From the IMG/VR virus record IMGVR_UViG_3300048834_000297, positions 1 through 20,792 of that record: a stretch of 20,792 bases of DNA; one strand, written 5' to 3'. Shown here one piece after another: positions 12,283-20,209 of the stretch. The notes under the pieces were generated by a model. It was not told where the DNA came from, made no database searches, and saw only the letters and a program-made list of their open reading frames with translations. Within the stretch, counting starts at the first letter, position 1. The number at the start of each line of letters is the position of its first letter. Made by a program: the position numbers and the translations under genes. The DNA is from a virus.

Positions 12283-12385
12283 GGCGCACCGGGCGCAGGT
12301 CATCGAGGCGCGAGGGAACCGGCACGCCTCATCGGGGGACGACCTTCACCAGGCCTCGCGGGCAGGTGTTGACGCCCGGTGCGCC
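12283..12385 (-). ncRNA. Candidate structured RNA (three-way-junction inverted repeat)
   Basis: GGCGCACCGGGCG (12283-12295) and CGCCCGGTGCGCC (12373-12385) form a perfect 13-bp outer stem. Inside it, AGGTC/GACCT (12297-12301, 12341-12345) encloses GAGGCG/CGCCTC (12305-12310, 12325-12330), and CACC.GCC/GGC.GGTG (12347-12368) forms a second hairpin. The nested helices make a three-way junction within a 103-base gap between co-directional genes. No poly-U follows. Function is unknown; a DNA element is also possible. Strand is given as that of the surrounding transcript. Confidence 0.5.
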
Positions 12386-12387
12386 GT

Positions 12388-12690
12388 CTAGGGGAGCGGG
12401 TGCGCCTCGTCGAGGCGGCCCGTCAGGATGTCGACCTTGTCGCTGAGCGCCCCGACCTCTTCACGCACCACGTCACGTATCTCGTCTCTGGCCTTGCGGA
12501 TCGTGAAACGCAGCAGCCATCCGGCGGGGACCGCAACTGTGGCGCAGATGCCCAGGACTACCGCGACGAACTGCGCGTTGCGCAGCGTCCCCTCGGATAC
12601 GGCCAGGACCGCTCCGGTGACGACGGGCAGCGCGGTCAGTCCAGCCCCGGTGATCGCGGCCAGGAGTGTGGCTTCCCCCCGCTGGCTCAT
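12388..12690 (-). CDS. Small membrane protein, holin-like, in lysis cassette
   Basis: A 100-residue protein. Residues about 7-30 (TLLAAITGAGLTALPVVTGA) and 40-60 (FVAVVLGICATVAVPAGWLL) form two membrane helices, followed by a charged amphipathic helix (RKARDEIRDVVREEVGALSD) resembling a coiled coil. This topology matches the DUF2746-like accessory lysis proteins found near actinophage endolysins. The ATG overlaps the stop of the distal tail gene. Two small membrane proteins in one cassette may cooperate in hole formation. Confidence 0.72.
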   Translation of the reverse strand: MSQRGEATLLAAITGAGLTALPVVTGAVLAVSEGTLRNAQFVAVVLGICATVAVPAGWLLRFTIRKARDEIRDVVREEVGALSDKVDILTGRLDEAHPLP

Positions 12691-14513
12691 TCCGACAACT
12701 CCACATTCATCGTGAGCGAATCAACCGACATCGACACCGAGTAGCCCTGGATGTGGCCGAACGCGGACGTGCCGCCCGTCACGCCGGATGGCAGGCCGGT
12801 GATCTCGCAAAATGTGCCCAGCGACTTGTTCAGCGGAACCCACCGCGAGGACGCGAAGTTCTCGCTGGTGAGGACATCAACGGTTACGCCCCGCAGTCCG
12901 GGTGGTTGCGCGACGGCGCGGGCCAACACGCGGTCGGCGTAGTCCTCCAGGAGCGATTGGGAACCGGCAACGATGCCCTGCCTGGACTCGCCCACGATGC
13001 CGTCTGACGCGACGGAGGTGGCGTCCTCGCGGTACACCGAACCCGCCGTGGTGCCCTCCACGGTGAGGACGTTGAAGAATCCGTCGGCGTCGGACGCATA
13101 CTCCAGGCCGTCCAGCAGATCCCCCGCAGCGGTGAGCGTCAGATCAACCGGCGCCGAGTAGGCGTCGTAGCCGTAGTAGCGGAGGTCGTTGTTCTGATTG
13201 GCGTGGAACACCCCGCCCTCAGCCTCAGCGATCTCATCGAAGCACGCCAGCAGATCCTTACCTGCTGTGACCTGACCGCCCACCGTGAACCCGGAGGTCA
13301 CATCTGCCGCCGTGAACGACACTGAACTGTCCACATACTCCAGCAGGCGCTCCACGCGCTGCGTGACGGTTTGCCCGCTGCGCCCGTTGATGCCCGCGTT
13401 GTAGATGGCGCTCAGCTCGGATGAGGTCACCGCGTAGGACGGGTAGACCGCCACCCCTGCGAACGATGCGGAGCAGCCGTAGGTGGGTTGGTCGGTTGAC
13501 CAGTTCCACACCCCGCCGATGGTGAGGCGGCGGTCCGTGGAGCCGATAGTCCTCGTAGTGCCGGTGGAGGATGTGTAAGTGGCGCCGTCCACATACATGA
13601 ACAGCCGGGTGCCCGTGGTGTCGGTGCCCATCGCCACGAAATGCCAAGCGTCATCCACCATGCCGACACCCGTGGCCGGGGAAGTGGAGCGGGTCAGGGT
13701 CATCGTGTTTGACGAGTCGTTCCTGACTGTCAGGGTTAGCGCCCCCGCGCCGCTCAGGAACAGTTGCATGTACCCGTTGCCCGAGGACTGCCGGTCCATG
13801 TTCAGTAGGTAGCCCGCCGACGTAGCGCGGAACCAGAACATCACCGTGCCGTTAGCGCCGGGGTTGAACGTGACCGGCGACACCAGGACCGGCCCGACAA
13901 GGTTCGTTGGGTCGTCGGGGACGATCTTTATCGACCCCTGCATGAACGGCGGTGCGTCCTGCTCGAACTCGTGACTGCCCGCCTTGCCACCCAGGAACCC
14001 GCCACGGATCTCGATGGGGTCCGCAGACTCATCCCGCCACGCCGCCCACTCATCACCACGGGTGGCGTTCAGGTCGGACATCGGCCAGCACGCCGACCCG
14101 GTGTTCGCCAGCGCCACCAGCGTCGCTTCCTCAATCGCCATCGACTGAATGCGGGTCTGCGACAGCGACTTGAGAATGTCCACACACTCAACGACCGCTA
14201 CGACCTGGCTACGGTTGAGCTGGACGGTAGTTGAGTCAACTACCCCCGTGAACACGGTTTGCGTGTCCACCTTGATCCGCACCGCAACTCGGTCCAGCAC
14301 GGTCGGGTAGTAGGGGCTGTAAATGTTGCCAGGGCTGAACCGTCCATCCGAGTTGTCGAGCGTGAACGAAGCCGTCCCCGTCGCTGCTGGGGAGAAGGCC
14401 CGCGAGCGCCCACGGCGGAACTCGATGGACGAACCCTTGACCAGCACATAGTCGGACACGTCTACCCAGGAGCCGCCCAGGTAGAACTCAACGGTGTAGT
14501 CGGGGGCTGCCAT
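12687..14513 (-). CDS. Distal/minor tail protein with LamG-like insert
   Basis: A 608-residue protein directly downstream of the tape measure. Residues 1-150 have the beta-rich start typical of actinophage minor tail proteins (SSIEFRRGRSRAFSPAATGT, TLDNSDGRFSP). Residues about 190-375 resemble a LamG/concanavalin-like jelly roll (NGTVMFWFRA, DDAWHFVAMG, TGTRLFMYVDG, RLTIGGVWNW). Residues 380-608 are again beta-rich (RVERLLEYVD, GGVFHANQNNDLRYYGYDAY). It probably forms the tail tip and, through the jelly roll, may bind host surface glycans. The ATG at 14513 overlaps the tape-measure stop as TGATG. Confidence 0.82.
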   Translation of the reverse strand: MAAPDYTVEFYLGGSWVDVSDYVLVKGSSIEFRRGRSRAFSPAATGTASFTLDNSDGRFSPGNIYSPYYPTVLDRVAVRIKVDTQTVFTGVVDSTTVQLNRSQVVAVVECVDILKSLSQTRIQSMAIEEATLVALANTGSACWPMSDLNATRGDEWAAWRDESADPIEIRGGFLGGKAGSHEFEQDAPPFMQGSIKIVPDDPTNLVGPVLVSPVTFNPGANGTVMFWFRATSAGYLLNMDRQSSGNGYMQLFLSGAGALTLTVRNDSSNTMTLTRSTSPATGVGMVDDAWHFVAMGTDTTGTRLFMYVDGATYTSSTGTTRTIGSTDRRLTIGGVWNWSTDQPTYGCSASFAGVAVYPSYAVTSSELSAIYNAGINGRSGQTVTQRVERLLEYVDSSVSFTAADVTSGFTVGGQVTAGKDLLACFDEIAEAEGGVFHANQNNDLRYYGYDAYSAPVDLTLTAAGDLLDGLEYASDADGFFNVLTVEGTTAGSVYREDATSVASDGIVGESRQGIVAGSQSLLEDYADRVLARAVAQPPGLRGVTVDVLTSENFASSRWVPLNKSLGTFCEITGLPSGVTGGTSAFGHIQGYSVSMSVDSLTMNVELSE

Positions 14514-16705
14514 CACGCCATCCGGATCGAGCCGCGACGGATTGCCCGACCAACAGCGTCCTCGACCCAGCGGGCCACGTCATCCTTGCTCCCGATGACG
14601 CCGGAGACGTTGACCACGACCGTGGGACCACCGCCTGACGACACTCCGATGCGCGGGATGATGGTGCCGCTCCGATCCGGGACGAACAGTTCCGCGCGCT
14701 TCTCGCCCACGATGTACGCCTGGCCAGCGCGGACGGGGCCACCGCTAGCGCGCCCGGGGATGCGTGCGCCGAACTCCTGCTGCTCGGTCCGAGCGTTCGG
14801 GTTGATCACGACATTTGGAAGGTTGCTACTCGCCCAGGCGGAGAAGGATGCGATCTTGCGACGCGCTTCCTTGTCATCGAACTTGGCCTTTGTGGGGACG
14901 ACCTTTGGGATCAGCCCGTACTTGTCGGCCAGCCGCTGCGCCTTGTCGCCCGTGAGCCCGGCGGCGCGAGCGGCACGAATGAACGCGTCGCGTCCCTTGC
15001 TGAGCTGGACGTTGGCGTCCTTCTGCGACCCGCTGACCTCGAACGCCGCGACTGCCGCGTCGCGCGCAGACTCGGCGATCCCACGCAGGGCGTCCTTGTT
15101 CGCGCGCCCCTTCTCAGTGTTGCCATCCAAGGTGCGACCGTTGTCCTTGACCGACTCAGTGAACGAGTCGACGGATGCCTGGAAGCGGTCCTGCGCCGCA
15201 TCGACCGTCAAGTAGCCGCCGCCGAGCTGGTCGAGCTGGGCGCGGAACGCCTTGACCTTGTCCTCAGCAGTGGCCATCGAGTCGTTCAGGACGTCCTGCG
15301 CCTGGGCAGTCTTCTCGGTGCCGTCCTTGGCCTTGACGTTCGAGTTGTAGAACTCGACCAGGCCGTCGGACGCGCGACCCACGCCCTGGCTCAGGTCGAT
15401 CCCGGTGGTCTCAGCCAGGCGCTCAGCCTCGCGAGTCGTGATGCCCAGTCGGGAGGCTGTGAGCTCGAAGACGCTGTCGGTCTTCCGGCCGGTCTCCTCG
15501 ATCTGTCGCTGGTACTCGGTGACCTGGTCGTCGATGTGCTTGAAGCCGTTGGTGAAGCGGAAGCCGAACGACTCCGCGCCGTCAGACAGGGTGTCCCACA
15601 CGCCGCTGCCGTTGTTGAGGTCCTCCTGCTTCTGGCGCAGCTCGTTGAACTTCTCCACCGTGTCGCCCAGAGCCTGACGACTGCCCGAGGATGCGAATCC
15701 CTCGATCGCCTCGTCGAGTTCGGAGCGCATCTCGGCCGCTGAGTTGGACGTGGCGATGGCTGCGGCACCGATGGCCGCCAGTGCGGTCGCAGTGGCGGCG
15801 AATCGGGCCTGACCCTTGTCGAGGTCCTTGATGAAGCCGACCATGTCCTGTGCCATGTCGGCTATGCGTGGACCGGCCACAACTGCTGCGCCCCCCAGGG
15901 CGACGACCTGCACGACCGTCTTCTGGGTCGCGGGCTCCATCTCGGTGAACACACCGAGCAGGTCCGTGAACGTGCCCACCGCCGTCTTTGCGTAGGGCAA
16001 CAGGAACTGCCCCAGCTGCGCCTGAGCGTCCTGCCACTCCGCCGAGAGAGTGCGCTGCGAGTTCGCCAGCCCGTCAGCGGTGCGGGCGAAGTCACCCTGG
16101 GCGTCGGTGGTCTGCTTGTAGATCGCAGCCTGAGCCGCCAGCACCTTGTTCTGCGGGGTGAGGGCGTCCTTCGTGGTCTTGATGAGGCCGAGCGCCATCG
16201 CCTCTTGCTTGAGCGTGGCGTCGTCAAGCAGCACGCCGTATGCCCTGATCGGCTCGGCTTCACCGCGCAGCGCGGCACCGATGGCCTCGATGGCCTGCTC
16301 GGGCGAGGTGTTGTTGAACGAGGCCAGGTCTGAGGCCAGAGTCGTGAACTCGGTCGAAAAGCCAGCGAGCTCGTCACCAGTCAGCCCGGCCGACTTGCCG
16401 AAAGTGGCGAACGTCGCGGCGGCGCTCATGGCCACGGTCTTCGACTGACCGATGGACTTGGCCGCCTGGTCCCCGAACTCCTCCACCTTGCCGGCGGAGT
16501 CCCCGAAGATCACGCCTACCTTGGACTGCGTCTCCTCGAGGTCCGACGCCGCTGTGATGGCCTGCTTGGCGAACACGGCGATGCCGGCAGCAGCCACCCC
16601 GGCGGCGATGTTGCCGACTGAGGCGAAGGAGTCGCCGACCTTGTCGAGGTTCTTCGACGCCTTGTCGACGGCGACGATGTTGACCTTCAGGTTCGACGTG
16701 GCCAT
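14513..16705 (-). CDS. Tape measure protein
   Basis: A 730-residue, mostly helical protein following the tail assembly chaperones. It starts with a typical N-terminus (SNLKVNIVAVDKASKNLDKV) and a hydrophobic segment (GNIAAGVAAAGIAVFAKQAI). A TP901-type region (LEETQSKVGVIFG, AGLTGDELAGF, NNTSPEQAIEAIGAALRGEA) follows, then long amphipathic repeats and a Gly-rich C-terminus (TVVVNVSGVIGSKDDVARWV). It sets tail length; at about 1.5 A per residue, roughly 110 nm is expected. No peptidase or lysozyme domain is visible within it. Confidence 0.92.
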   Translation of the reverse strand: MATSNLKVNIVAVDKASKNLDKVGDSFASVGNIAAGVAAAGIAVFAKQAITAASDLEETQSKVGVIFGDSAGKVEEFGDQAAKSIGQSKTVAMSAAATFATFGKSAGLTGDELAGFSTEFTTLASDLASFNNTSPEQAIEAIGAALRGEAEPIRAYGVLLDDATLKQEAMALGLIKTTKDALTPQNKVLAAQAAIYKQTTDAQGDFARTADGLANSQRTLSAEWQDAQAQLGQFLLPYAKTAVGTFTDLLGVFTEMEPATQKTVVQVVALGGAAVVAGPRIADMAQDMVGFIKDLDKGQARFAATATALAAIGAAAIATSNSAAEMRSELDEAIEGFASSGSRQALGDTVEKFNELRQKQEDLNNGSGVWDTLSDGAESFGFRFTNGFKHIDDQVTEYQRQIEETGRKTDSVFELTASRLGITTREAERLAETTGIDLSQGVGRASDGLVEFYNSNVKAKDGTEKTAQAQDVLNDSMATAEDKVKAFRAQLDQLGGGYLTVDAAQDRFQASVDSFTESVKDNGRTLDGNTEKGRANKDALRGIAESARDAAVAAFEVSGSQKDANVQLSKGRDAFIRAARAAGLTGDKAQRLADKYGLIPKVVPTKAKFDDKEARRKIASFSAWASSNLPNVVINPNARTEQQEFGARIPGRASGGPVRAGQAYIVGEKRAELFVPDRSGTIIPRIGVSSGGGPTVVVNVSGVIGSKDDVARWVEDAVGRAIRRGSIRMA

Positions 16706-16852
16706 CTACGCCCCCTTGTTCCTGGCATCGACGTAGGCGCGCAGGCCGTCGAACTCGTCAGCGGTGAGCAGGGACATCTCCCACGGGCGGATGCCGAGGA
16801 TCTCGGCGAAGAGCCCGATGTAGGACTGCGTCAGTCGTTCGCGGGTGAGGCC
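16706..16852 (-). CDS. Second tail assembly chaperone, reached by -1 frameshift
   Basis: A 48-residue coding segment in the -1 frame relative to the first chaperone (LTQSYIGLFAEILGIRPWEM, DGLRAYVDARN). It ends at TAG directly before the tape-measure ATG. It has no good start codon of its own; the longer open frame upstream to 16942 is Arg-rich shadow. In siphoviruses this product is made as a C-terminal extension of the first chaperone by programmed frameshift. The slip site was not resolved, and 16852 marks where coding character becomes clear. Confidence 0.65.
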   Translation of the reverse strand, partial: GLTRERLTQSYIGLFAEILGIRPWEMSLLTADEFDGLRAYVDARNKGA

Positions 16853-17175
16853 TCCCCGGCTTCGACGCCGGGCGTCGGAGGGTCCGCCTGCTCGTCGTCG
16901 CCGACGTCCTCGCTGTCGTCCTCCCAGCGACGCTTGCCCCACTCACTGAGCGGGAACTGCACGTCGCGGAACTTGACATCCTCGCCCTCCCGTCGAAGCG
17001 CCAGAGCAACCAGCGCCGTGATCGAGGGGACGTCGTACTCGTCGAGCTTCTTGAAGAAGTCGAGGAACGGGTGGCTGGTGACCTTCTCGATCTCAATGGC
17101 CTCGACGTTGAGGATCGATTCGAAGTCGACGGTCAGCGGGCGCCCGTTGTACGTGAAGTGCAGGATGCGAGCCAT
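16831..17175 (-). CDS. First tail assembly chaperone
   Basis: A 114-residue protein between the major tail protein and the tape measure, the invariant place of the tail assembly chaperone. Residues about 1-80 are folded (ILHFTYNGRPLTVDFESI, EAIEIEKVTSHPFLDFFKKL, DVPSITALVALALRREG) and the tail is acidic and disordered (EDDSEDVGDDEQADPPTPGV). Part of the product probably frameshifts into the adjacent -1 frame near its C-terminus. AAGGGGA lies upstream of the ATG. It prevents premature aggregation of the tape measure. Confidence 0.82.
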   Translation of the reverse strand: MARILHFTYNGRPLTVDFESILNVEAIEIEKVTSHPFLDFFKKLDEYDVPSITALVALALRREGEDVKFRDVQFPLSEWGKRRWEDDSEDVGDDEQADPPTPGVEAGEASPAND

Positions 17176-17210
17176 CGCGGTGGTTCCCCTTGTTGCTCGT
17201 GGAATGACGA

Positions 17211-17237
17211 AGCCCCCCGACCCGACGCCGGGGGGCT
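17211..17237 (-). terminator. Hairpin between major tail and chaperone genes
   Basis: AGCCCCCC (17211-17218) and GGGGGGCT (17230-17237) form a perfect 8-bp stem with an 11-base loop, followed on the minus strand by TTCGTC. It sits in the 77-base gap between the abundant major tail protein and the chaperone gene. A partial terminator that lowers chaperone expression is the usual explanation for this position. Confidence 0.7.
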
Positions 17238-17252
17238 GGTGACGACCTACCG

Positions 17253-18293
17253 TCAGAGCGTGGTGTCGGTGTTGACCTGGCGGATCTGGAACGTGTTGTG
17301 CGAGGAGCCCTGCTCCTCGACGACCTTCGCCACGACCTTCTGCCCCGTGGTGTCAGCGCCGTCCCCGTCGAGGTCGGGGATCTCGAACTTGACCTTCGGG
17401 ATCGTGATCTCGAACAGGTTGTAGTGCGCGCCGGTGATGAGGGACCCCGTCCACGCGATCTGCAGCGCAGTCGAGGTGTTCGCGGCCGCGAGGTCGTAGA
17501 TGACCGCACGGTCCAGGTAGTCCATGTCGAGCTCGACGGCGTACTCGGCCAGGGCGTTGCGGACCTGCTCAGCCTTCACGCCGGCGGCGTTCGCGTAGAA
17601 GCGCTCGGTGTTCATGGGGTCGGAGCCCTTGACCGTGACGCCCTTGACCCCGCTCAGCGCCGTGGGCGAGGTCAGTGAGGTCTTGCCGCTGGACGTCGCA
17701 GGTGTGCCACCGATGTTGACAGCCATCTGCACGCCGGTGAACTGCTCGGTCACCGGGAAGGAGGCGGTGGCCAGCGCAGTCGCGGTGACCTCGTCCCAGC
17801 CGTCGAAGTCGACGCTGAGTTCGGCGATCCCGTCGACGCTGCACGAGAGCTCCCAGGCGGGGATCTTGCAGCCGCGCCAGGTGTAGGGGTTGACCGTGCC
17901 GTCCAGGCGGACCACGCCCTGCTGGATCGTCAGCGACGAGCCCGCAGACTGCTTGTCACCGGGGGTGGCGACGTACTCATACGCCGATCCTGTGAGCACG
18001 GTCGGCGTCGACTGGGACGCGCCCAGCATCGCGCGCACCAGCGTGCCCAGGCCCTTGCTGACCAGGTTCGTCGAGAACTGCCCCGACACCGACTTGGTGG
18101 TGTGGACGTGGCGGCCCTCCTGCGGGAACAAGCGGCCCGCGTTGATGCCCTCGCCCTGCACCATCGTGATGTCCAACTTGCCCGCCTTGGCTGGCCCGTT
18201 GATCACCGCGAACTTGGTGGGCGTGACCGCCGTGCCAGGCGTGGACTCCACGCCCCAGCCGAGCTGTCCTGCCTGACCGCTACCCAGCGCCAT
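17253..18293 (-). CDS. Major tail (tube) protein
   Basis: A 346-residue protein with the beta-rich pattern of siphovirus tail tube subunits. It begins MALGSGQAGQLGWGVESTPG and continues VTPTKFAVINGPAKAGKLDI. Later segments include VSGQFSTNLVSKGLGTLVRA and LFEITIPKVKFEIPDLDGDG. Position (after the tail terminator, before the chaperones) and size agree. AAGGAG lies 6 bases before the ATG and overlaps the stop of the small gene upstream. The GQ-GWG-E-TPGTAVTPT opening is a common signature of actinophage tube proteins. Confidence 0.88.
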   Translation of the reverse strand: MALGSGQAGQLGWGVESTPGTAVTPTKFAVINGPAKAGKLDITMVQGEGINAGRLFPQEGRHVHTTKSVSGQFSTNLVSKGLGTLVRAMLGASQSTPTVLTGSAYEYVATPGDKQSAGSSLTIQQGVVRLDGTVNPYTWRGCKIPAWELSCSVDGIAELSVDFDGWDEVTATALATASFPVTEQFTGVQMAVNIGGTPATSSGKTSLTSPTALSGVKGVTVKGSDPMNTERFYANAAGVKAEQVRNALAEYAVELDMDYLDRAVIYDLAAANTSTALQIAWTGSLITGAHYNLFEITIPKVKFEIPDLDGDGADTTGQKVVAKVVEEQGSSHNTFQIRQVNTDTTL

Positions 18294-18296
18294 GAC

Positions 18297-18458
18297 TTAC
18301 TCCTTGTCCTTCTTGGTGGGGGCCAGAACCTCGTAGAGGTCCTCGGGCCAGGCGTTGTTCTTGAACGTTGCGACGTCGACCTCGAACACCTCGTCGACGT
18401 CGACCAGGCGGCCGAGGATCACGCGGGGCTCGGGCGCGAGGTTGCGGACCTTGGGCAT
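18297..18458 (-). CDS. Small protein between tail terminator and tube genes
   Basis: A 53-codon frame (begins MPKVRNLAPEPRVILGRLVD) with AGGAG 6 bases before the ATG. It is acidic in the middle and ends with a basic tail (APTKKDKE). Similar short proteins precede the major tail gene in many actinophages, but no function is known to me. The ribosome-binding site and neat spacing (TAA, 3 bases, next ATG) support it as real. Confidence 0.68.
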   Translation of the reverse strand: MPKVRNLAPEPRVILGRLVDVDEVFEVDVATFKNNAWPEDLYEVLAPTKKDKE

Positions 18459-18467
18459 CAGTTGCTC

Positions 18468-18953
18468 CTAGATGCGGTAGACGGCGTCGAGGGTGACCGG
18501 CATCGCCACACGGACGCCGGACGAGTCGGTGAACTGCTGCAGCGACCCAATCCCCAGACCGAGCCTTTGCAGGCCGGGCAGGGCAAGTGGGTCAGGGACG
18601 GCACGCAACGCGTTGTCGATGGCGTTCCAGACCGACTCGACCAGATCTCGGGCTGCCGCGTAGTCGTTGTCGCCGTCCGTGGCCCAGATGGCGATCGGGA
18701 CCGACAGGCGCTCCTCGCGTGTCCCGGGCTGGGTGCGCGGGATGGAGATCTCGTCGTGCTCGATGGTGATTGCGGCGTCCTCGGCCTCATCGCCGATGTT
18801 GTCGCCGCCGACGACGACGTAGACCTTCGGGGCATCGTGCGTGGACACCGGGCCGTCGTACACCGGCACGCCGTTGCCGTCCGGGGCGCTCAGTCCCGAT
18901 GCGGAACGCAGCACCATCACCAGGCCGTTCATGACATCGAACAGGCGCGTCAT
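18468..18953 (-). CDS. Tail terminator protein
   Basis: A 161-residue protein. Residues 1-60 (MTRLFDVMNGLVMVLRSASG, then APKVYVVVGGDNIG) and the strand pattern in the C-terminal part (LSVPIAIWATDGDND, AARDLVESVWNAIDNALRAV, RVAMPVTLDAVYRI) match tail terminator/neck proteins of siphoviruses. These cap the tail tube before joining the head. The gene sits between the connector and the tube gene, as expected. The start overlaps the connector stop as ATGA. Confidence 0.78.
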   Translation of the reverse strand: MTRLFDVMNGLVMVLRSASGLSAPDGNGVPVYDGPVSTHDAPKVYVVVGGDNIGDEAEDAAITIEHDEISIPRTQPGTREERLSVPIAIWATDGDNDYAAARDLVESVWNAIDNALRAVPDPLALPGLQRLGLGIGSLQQFTDSSGVRVAMPVTLDAVYRI

Positions 18954-19771
18954 GCGATGCCCGGAATCTCATACGGGGCGATCAGCTCGAGAACCCGGTT
19001 CGGCATGGAGTAGCCCTGACCGGCGATGAACTCTTCCTCCCGCGCCCTGCCCTGCTGCCCGCGCTGCGTCTTCCACAGGTGCCGGATCAACTCCAGGACC
19101 GCCTGCCGAAGATCGGCGGGGATGGAGGTACGCCCAGCGGTGTAGGTGACAGAGACGTTGCCGTACCCGTCCGCCCACGTTGCTCGTGAATAGCCCGAGG
19201 TGCGGGTGAGAACCCCGCCCCCAGGGGACAGGGTGAACCCGGTCACGGATGTGCCGTTCTCGGTCACGGTGTCCACAGCGATGACCGGCGACTGGCGCAG
19301 GACGATCCCGGACACGCCGCCGTTGTGAACCTCCGTCACCGGCCTGCGGGTCAGTGGACCCACGCGCGCTTCGATCGCTGACTGTGCGGCGTTGATGAAC
19401 GCGGTCAACTCTCCATCTCGAGCCAAGTCGTCCCCGACCATGTTCAGGTGCGCCCGAACTTCGGACAGCGACACCGCTGGGGCAACGGTGTGGTCATCGA
19501 CACTGAACGTGTCCTCAGCCGCCGAAGCGTTCAGTCCGGTGGCTTGCCAGTACACGCCGTGATGGCCGACCTGGGTCGGGGTGTACTGAACCTCGTACAC
19601 ACCCGTGGCGGTGTTGGTGACCGACCCCGACGTCGTCGTCCCATCGGGGCGAGTGATGACGCACGTCACGGCTGTGGCGTTCGCCGGGGCTGATGCGGTG
19701 TCGTAGGTGTAGAAGTACAGCCGCACGACTGATCCGAGGGTGGCCCCGCCTGAGCCGGAGATGATCGGCAC
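18950..19771 (-). CDS. Head-tail connector with N-terminal Ig-like domain
   Basis: A 273-residue protein, longer than most connectors. Residues about 8-90 are a beta sandwich resembling an Ig/CARDB-type domain (SVVRLYFYTYDTASAPANAT, TGVYEVQYTPTQVGHHGVYW). Residues about 97-170 match the gp6-like connector fold (SLSEVRAHLNMVGDDL, ELTAFINAAQSAIEARVGPL), followed by a beta region and a helix (LRQAVLELIRHLWKTQ). The GTG start forms a TAGTG overlap. It should join portal to tail; the extra domain may decorate the neck. No separate head-tail stopper gene is seen between it and the terminator. Confidence 0.78.
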   Translation of the reverse strand: MPIISGSGGATLGSVVRLYFYTYDTASAPANATAVTCVITRPDGTTTSGSVTNTATGVYEVQYTPTQVGHHGVYWQATGLNASAAEDTFSVDDHTVAPAVSLSEVRAHLNMVGDDLARDGELTAFINAAQSAIEARVGPLTRRPVTEVHNGGVSGIVLRQSPVIAVDTVTENGTSVTGFTLSPGGGVLTRTSGYSRATWADGYGNVSVTYTAGRTSIPADLRQAVLELIRHLWKTQRGQQGRAREEEFIAGQGYSMPNRVLELIAPYEIPGIA

Positions 19772-19971
19772 TACGCCCTCCCGGTGGTGGAGCGGGTCAG
19801 GGATCGGCCCGAGGTGGACCGGCCTTGCCCGAGGTCAGTGGTGGAGCGCGAAGGTCCGATGCCGGTGGTGGAGATCCCCGCGACGGTGGGTTCACTCGGG
19901 CCGGTGTCGAGGAATCCGTTCCACGTCTGCGGCCCGTTCCACGGCTGCGGGTTGTTCCACGTCAGGGCCAT
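19771..19971 (-). CDS. Short Trp/Asn- and Ser/Thr/Arg-rich protein
   Basis: A 66-residue protein. The start is MALTWNNPQPWNGPQTWNGF, with a repeated W-N-x-P-Q-x-W-N pattern, and the second half is a low-complexity Ser/Thr/Arg/Gly run (RSTT...GRST...RSTT). The coding DNA contains matching short repeats. There are no membrane segments. It may be a flexible structural accessory protein, but it is not recognised. Its TAG overlaps the GTG of the connector. Confidence 0.62.
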   Translation of the reverse strand: MALTWNNPQPWNGPQTWNGFLDTGPSEPTVAGISTTGIGPSRSTTDLGQGRSTSGRSLTRSTTGRA

Positions 19972-19975
19972 CGGG

Positions 19976-20209
19976 TCAGTCCTTGCGTCGTGGTTTCTGC
20001 CAGAGGATGTGCCAGACGAACCAGCCGATGAACCCCAGGAACGCGCCCTTGATGACGGGGTGAAGGCCGACCAGCCAGCGCAGCGATTCGGTCAACGTGT
20101 CCCCGGAGTCGGGGTCGGTAAGCGCGATGGCCTCGGGGACACCGAACGCGGCAACGCCGAAGATCAGCAGCCAGTACAGGAACCAGCGGCGCTTAGGCGG
20201 TGATGTCAC
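19976..20209 (-). CDS. Small membrane protein in the structural operon
   Basis: A 77-residue protein starting at a GTG in a GTGA overlap. It has a basic N-terminus (TSPPKRRW), a membrane helix (FLYWLLIFGVAAFGVPEAIA), a short loop and a second helix (IKGAFLGFIGWFVWHILWQK), and ends KPRRKD. Two helices and a charged tail resemble a small holin, though it is far from the endolysin. An alternative start at 20269 would enter the upstream gene. Function is uncertain. Confidence 0.7.
   Translation of the reverse strand: MTSPPKRRWFLYWLLIFGVAAFGVPEAIALTDPDSGDTLTESLRWLVGLHPVIKGAFLGFIGWFVWHILWQKPRRKD

Noticed and set aside
12283-12385. Hammerhead ribozyme suggested by CCGATGA next to a GGCG/CGCC stem
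   Set aside because: The core has C instead of U in CUGAUGA, the GAAA after stem II is missing, and the cleavage-site UH geometry does not fit.
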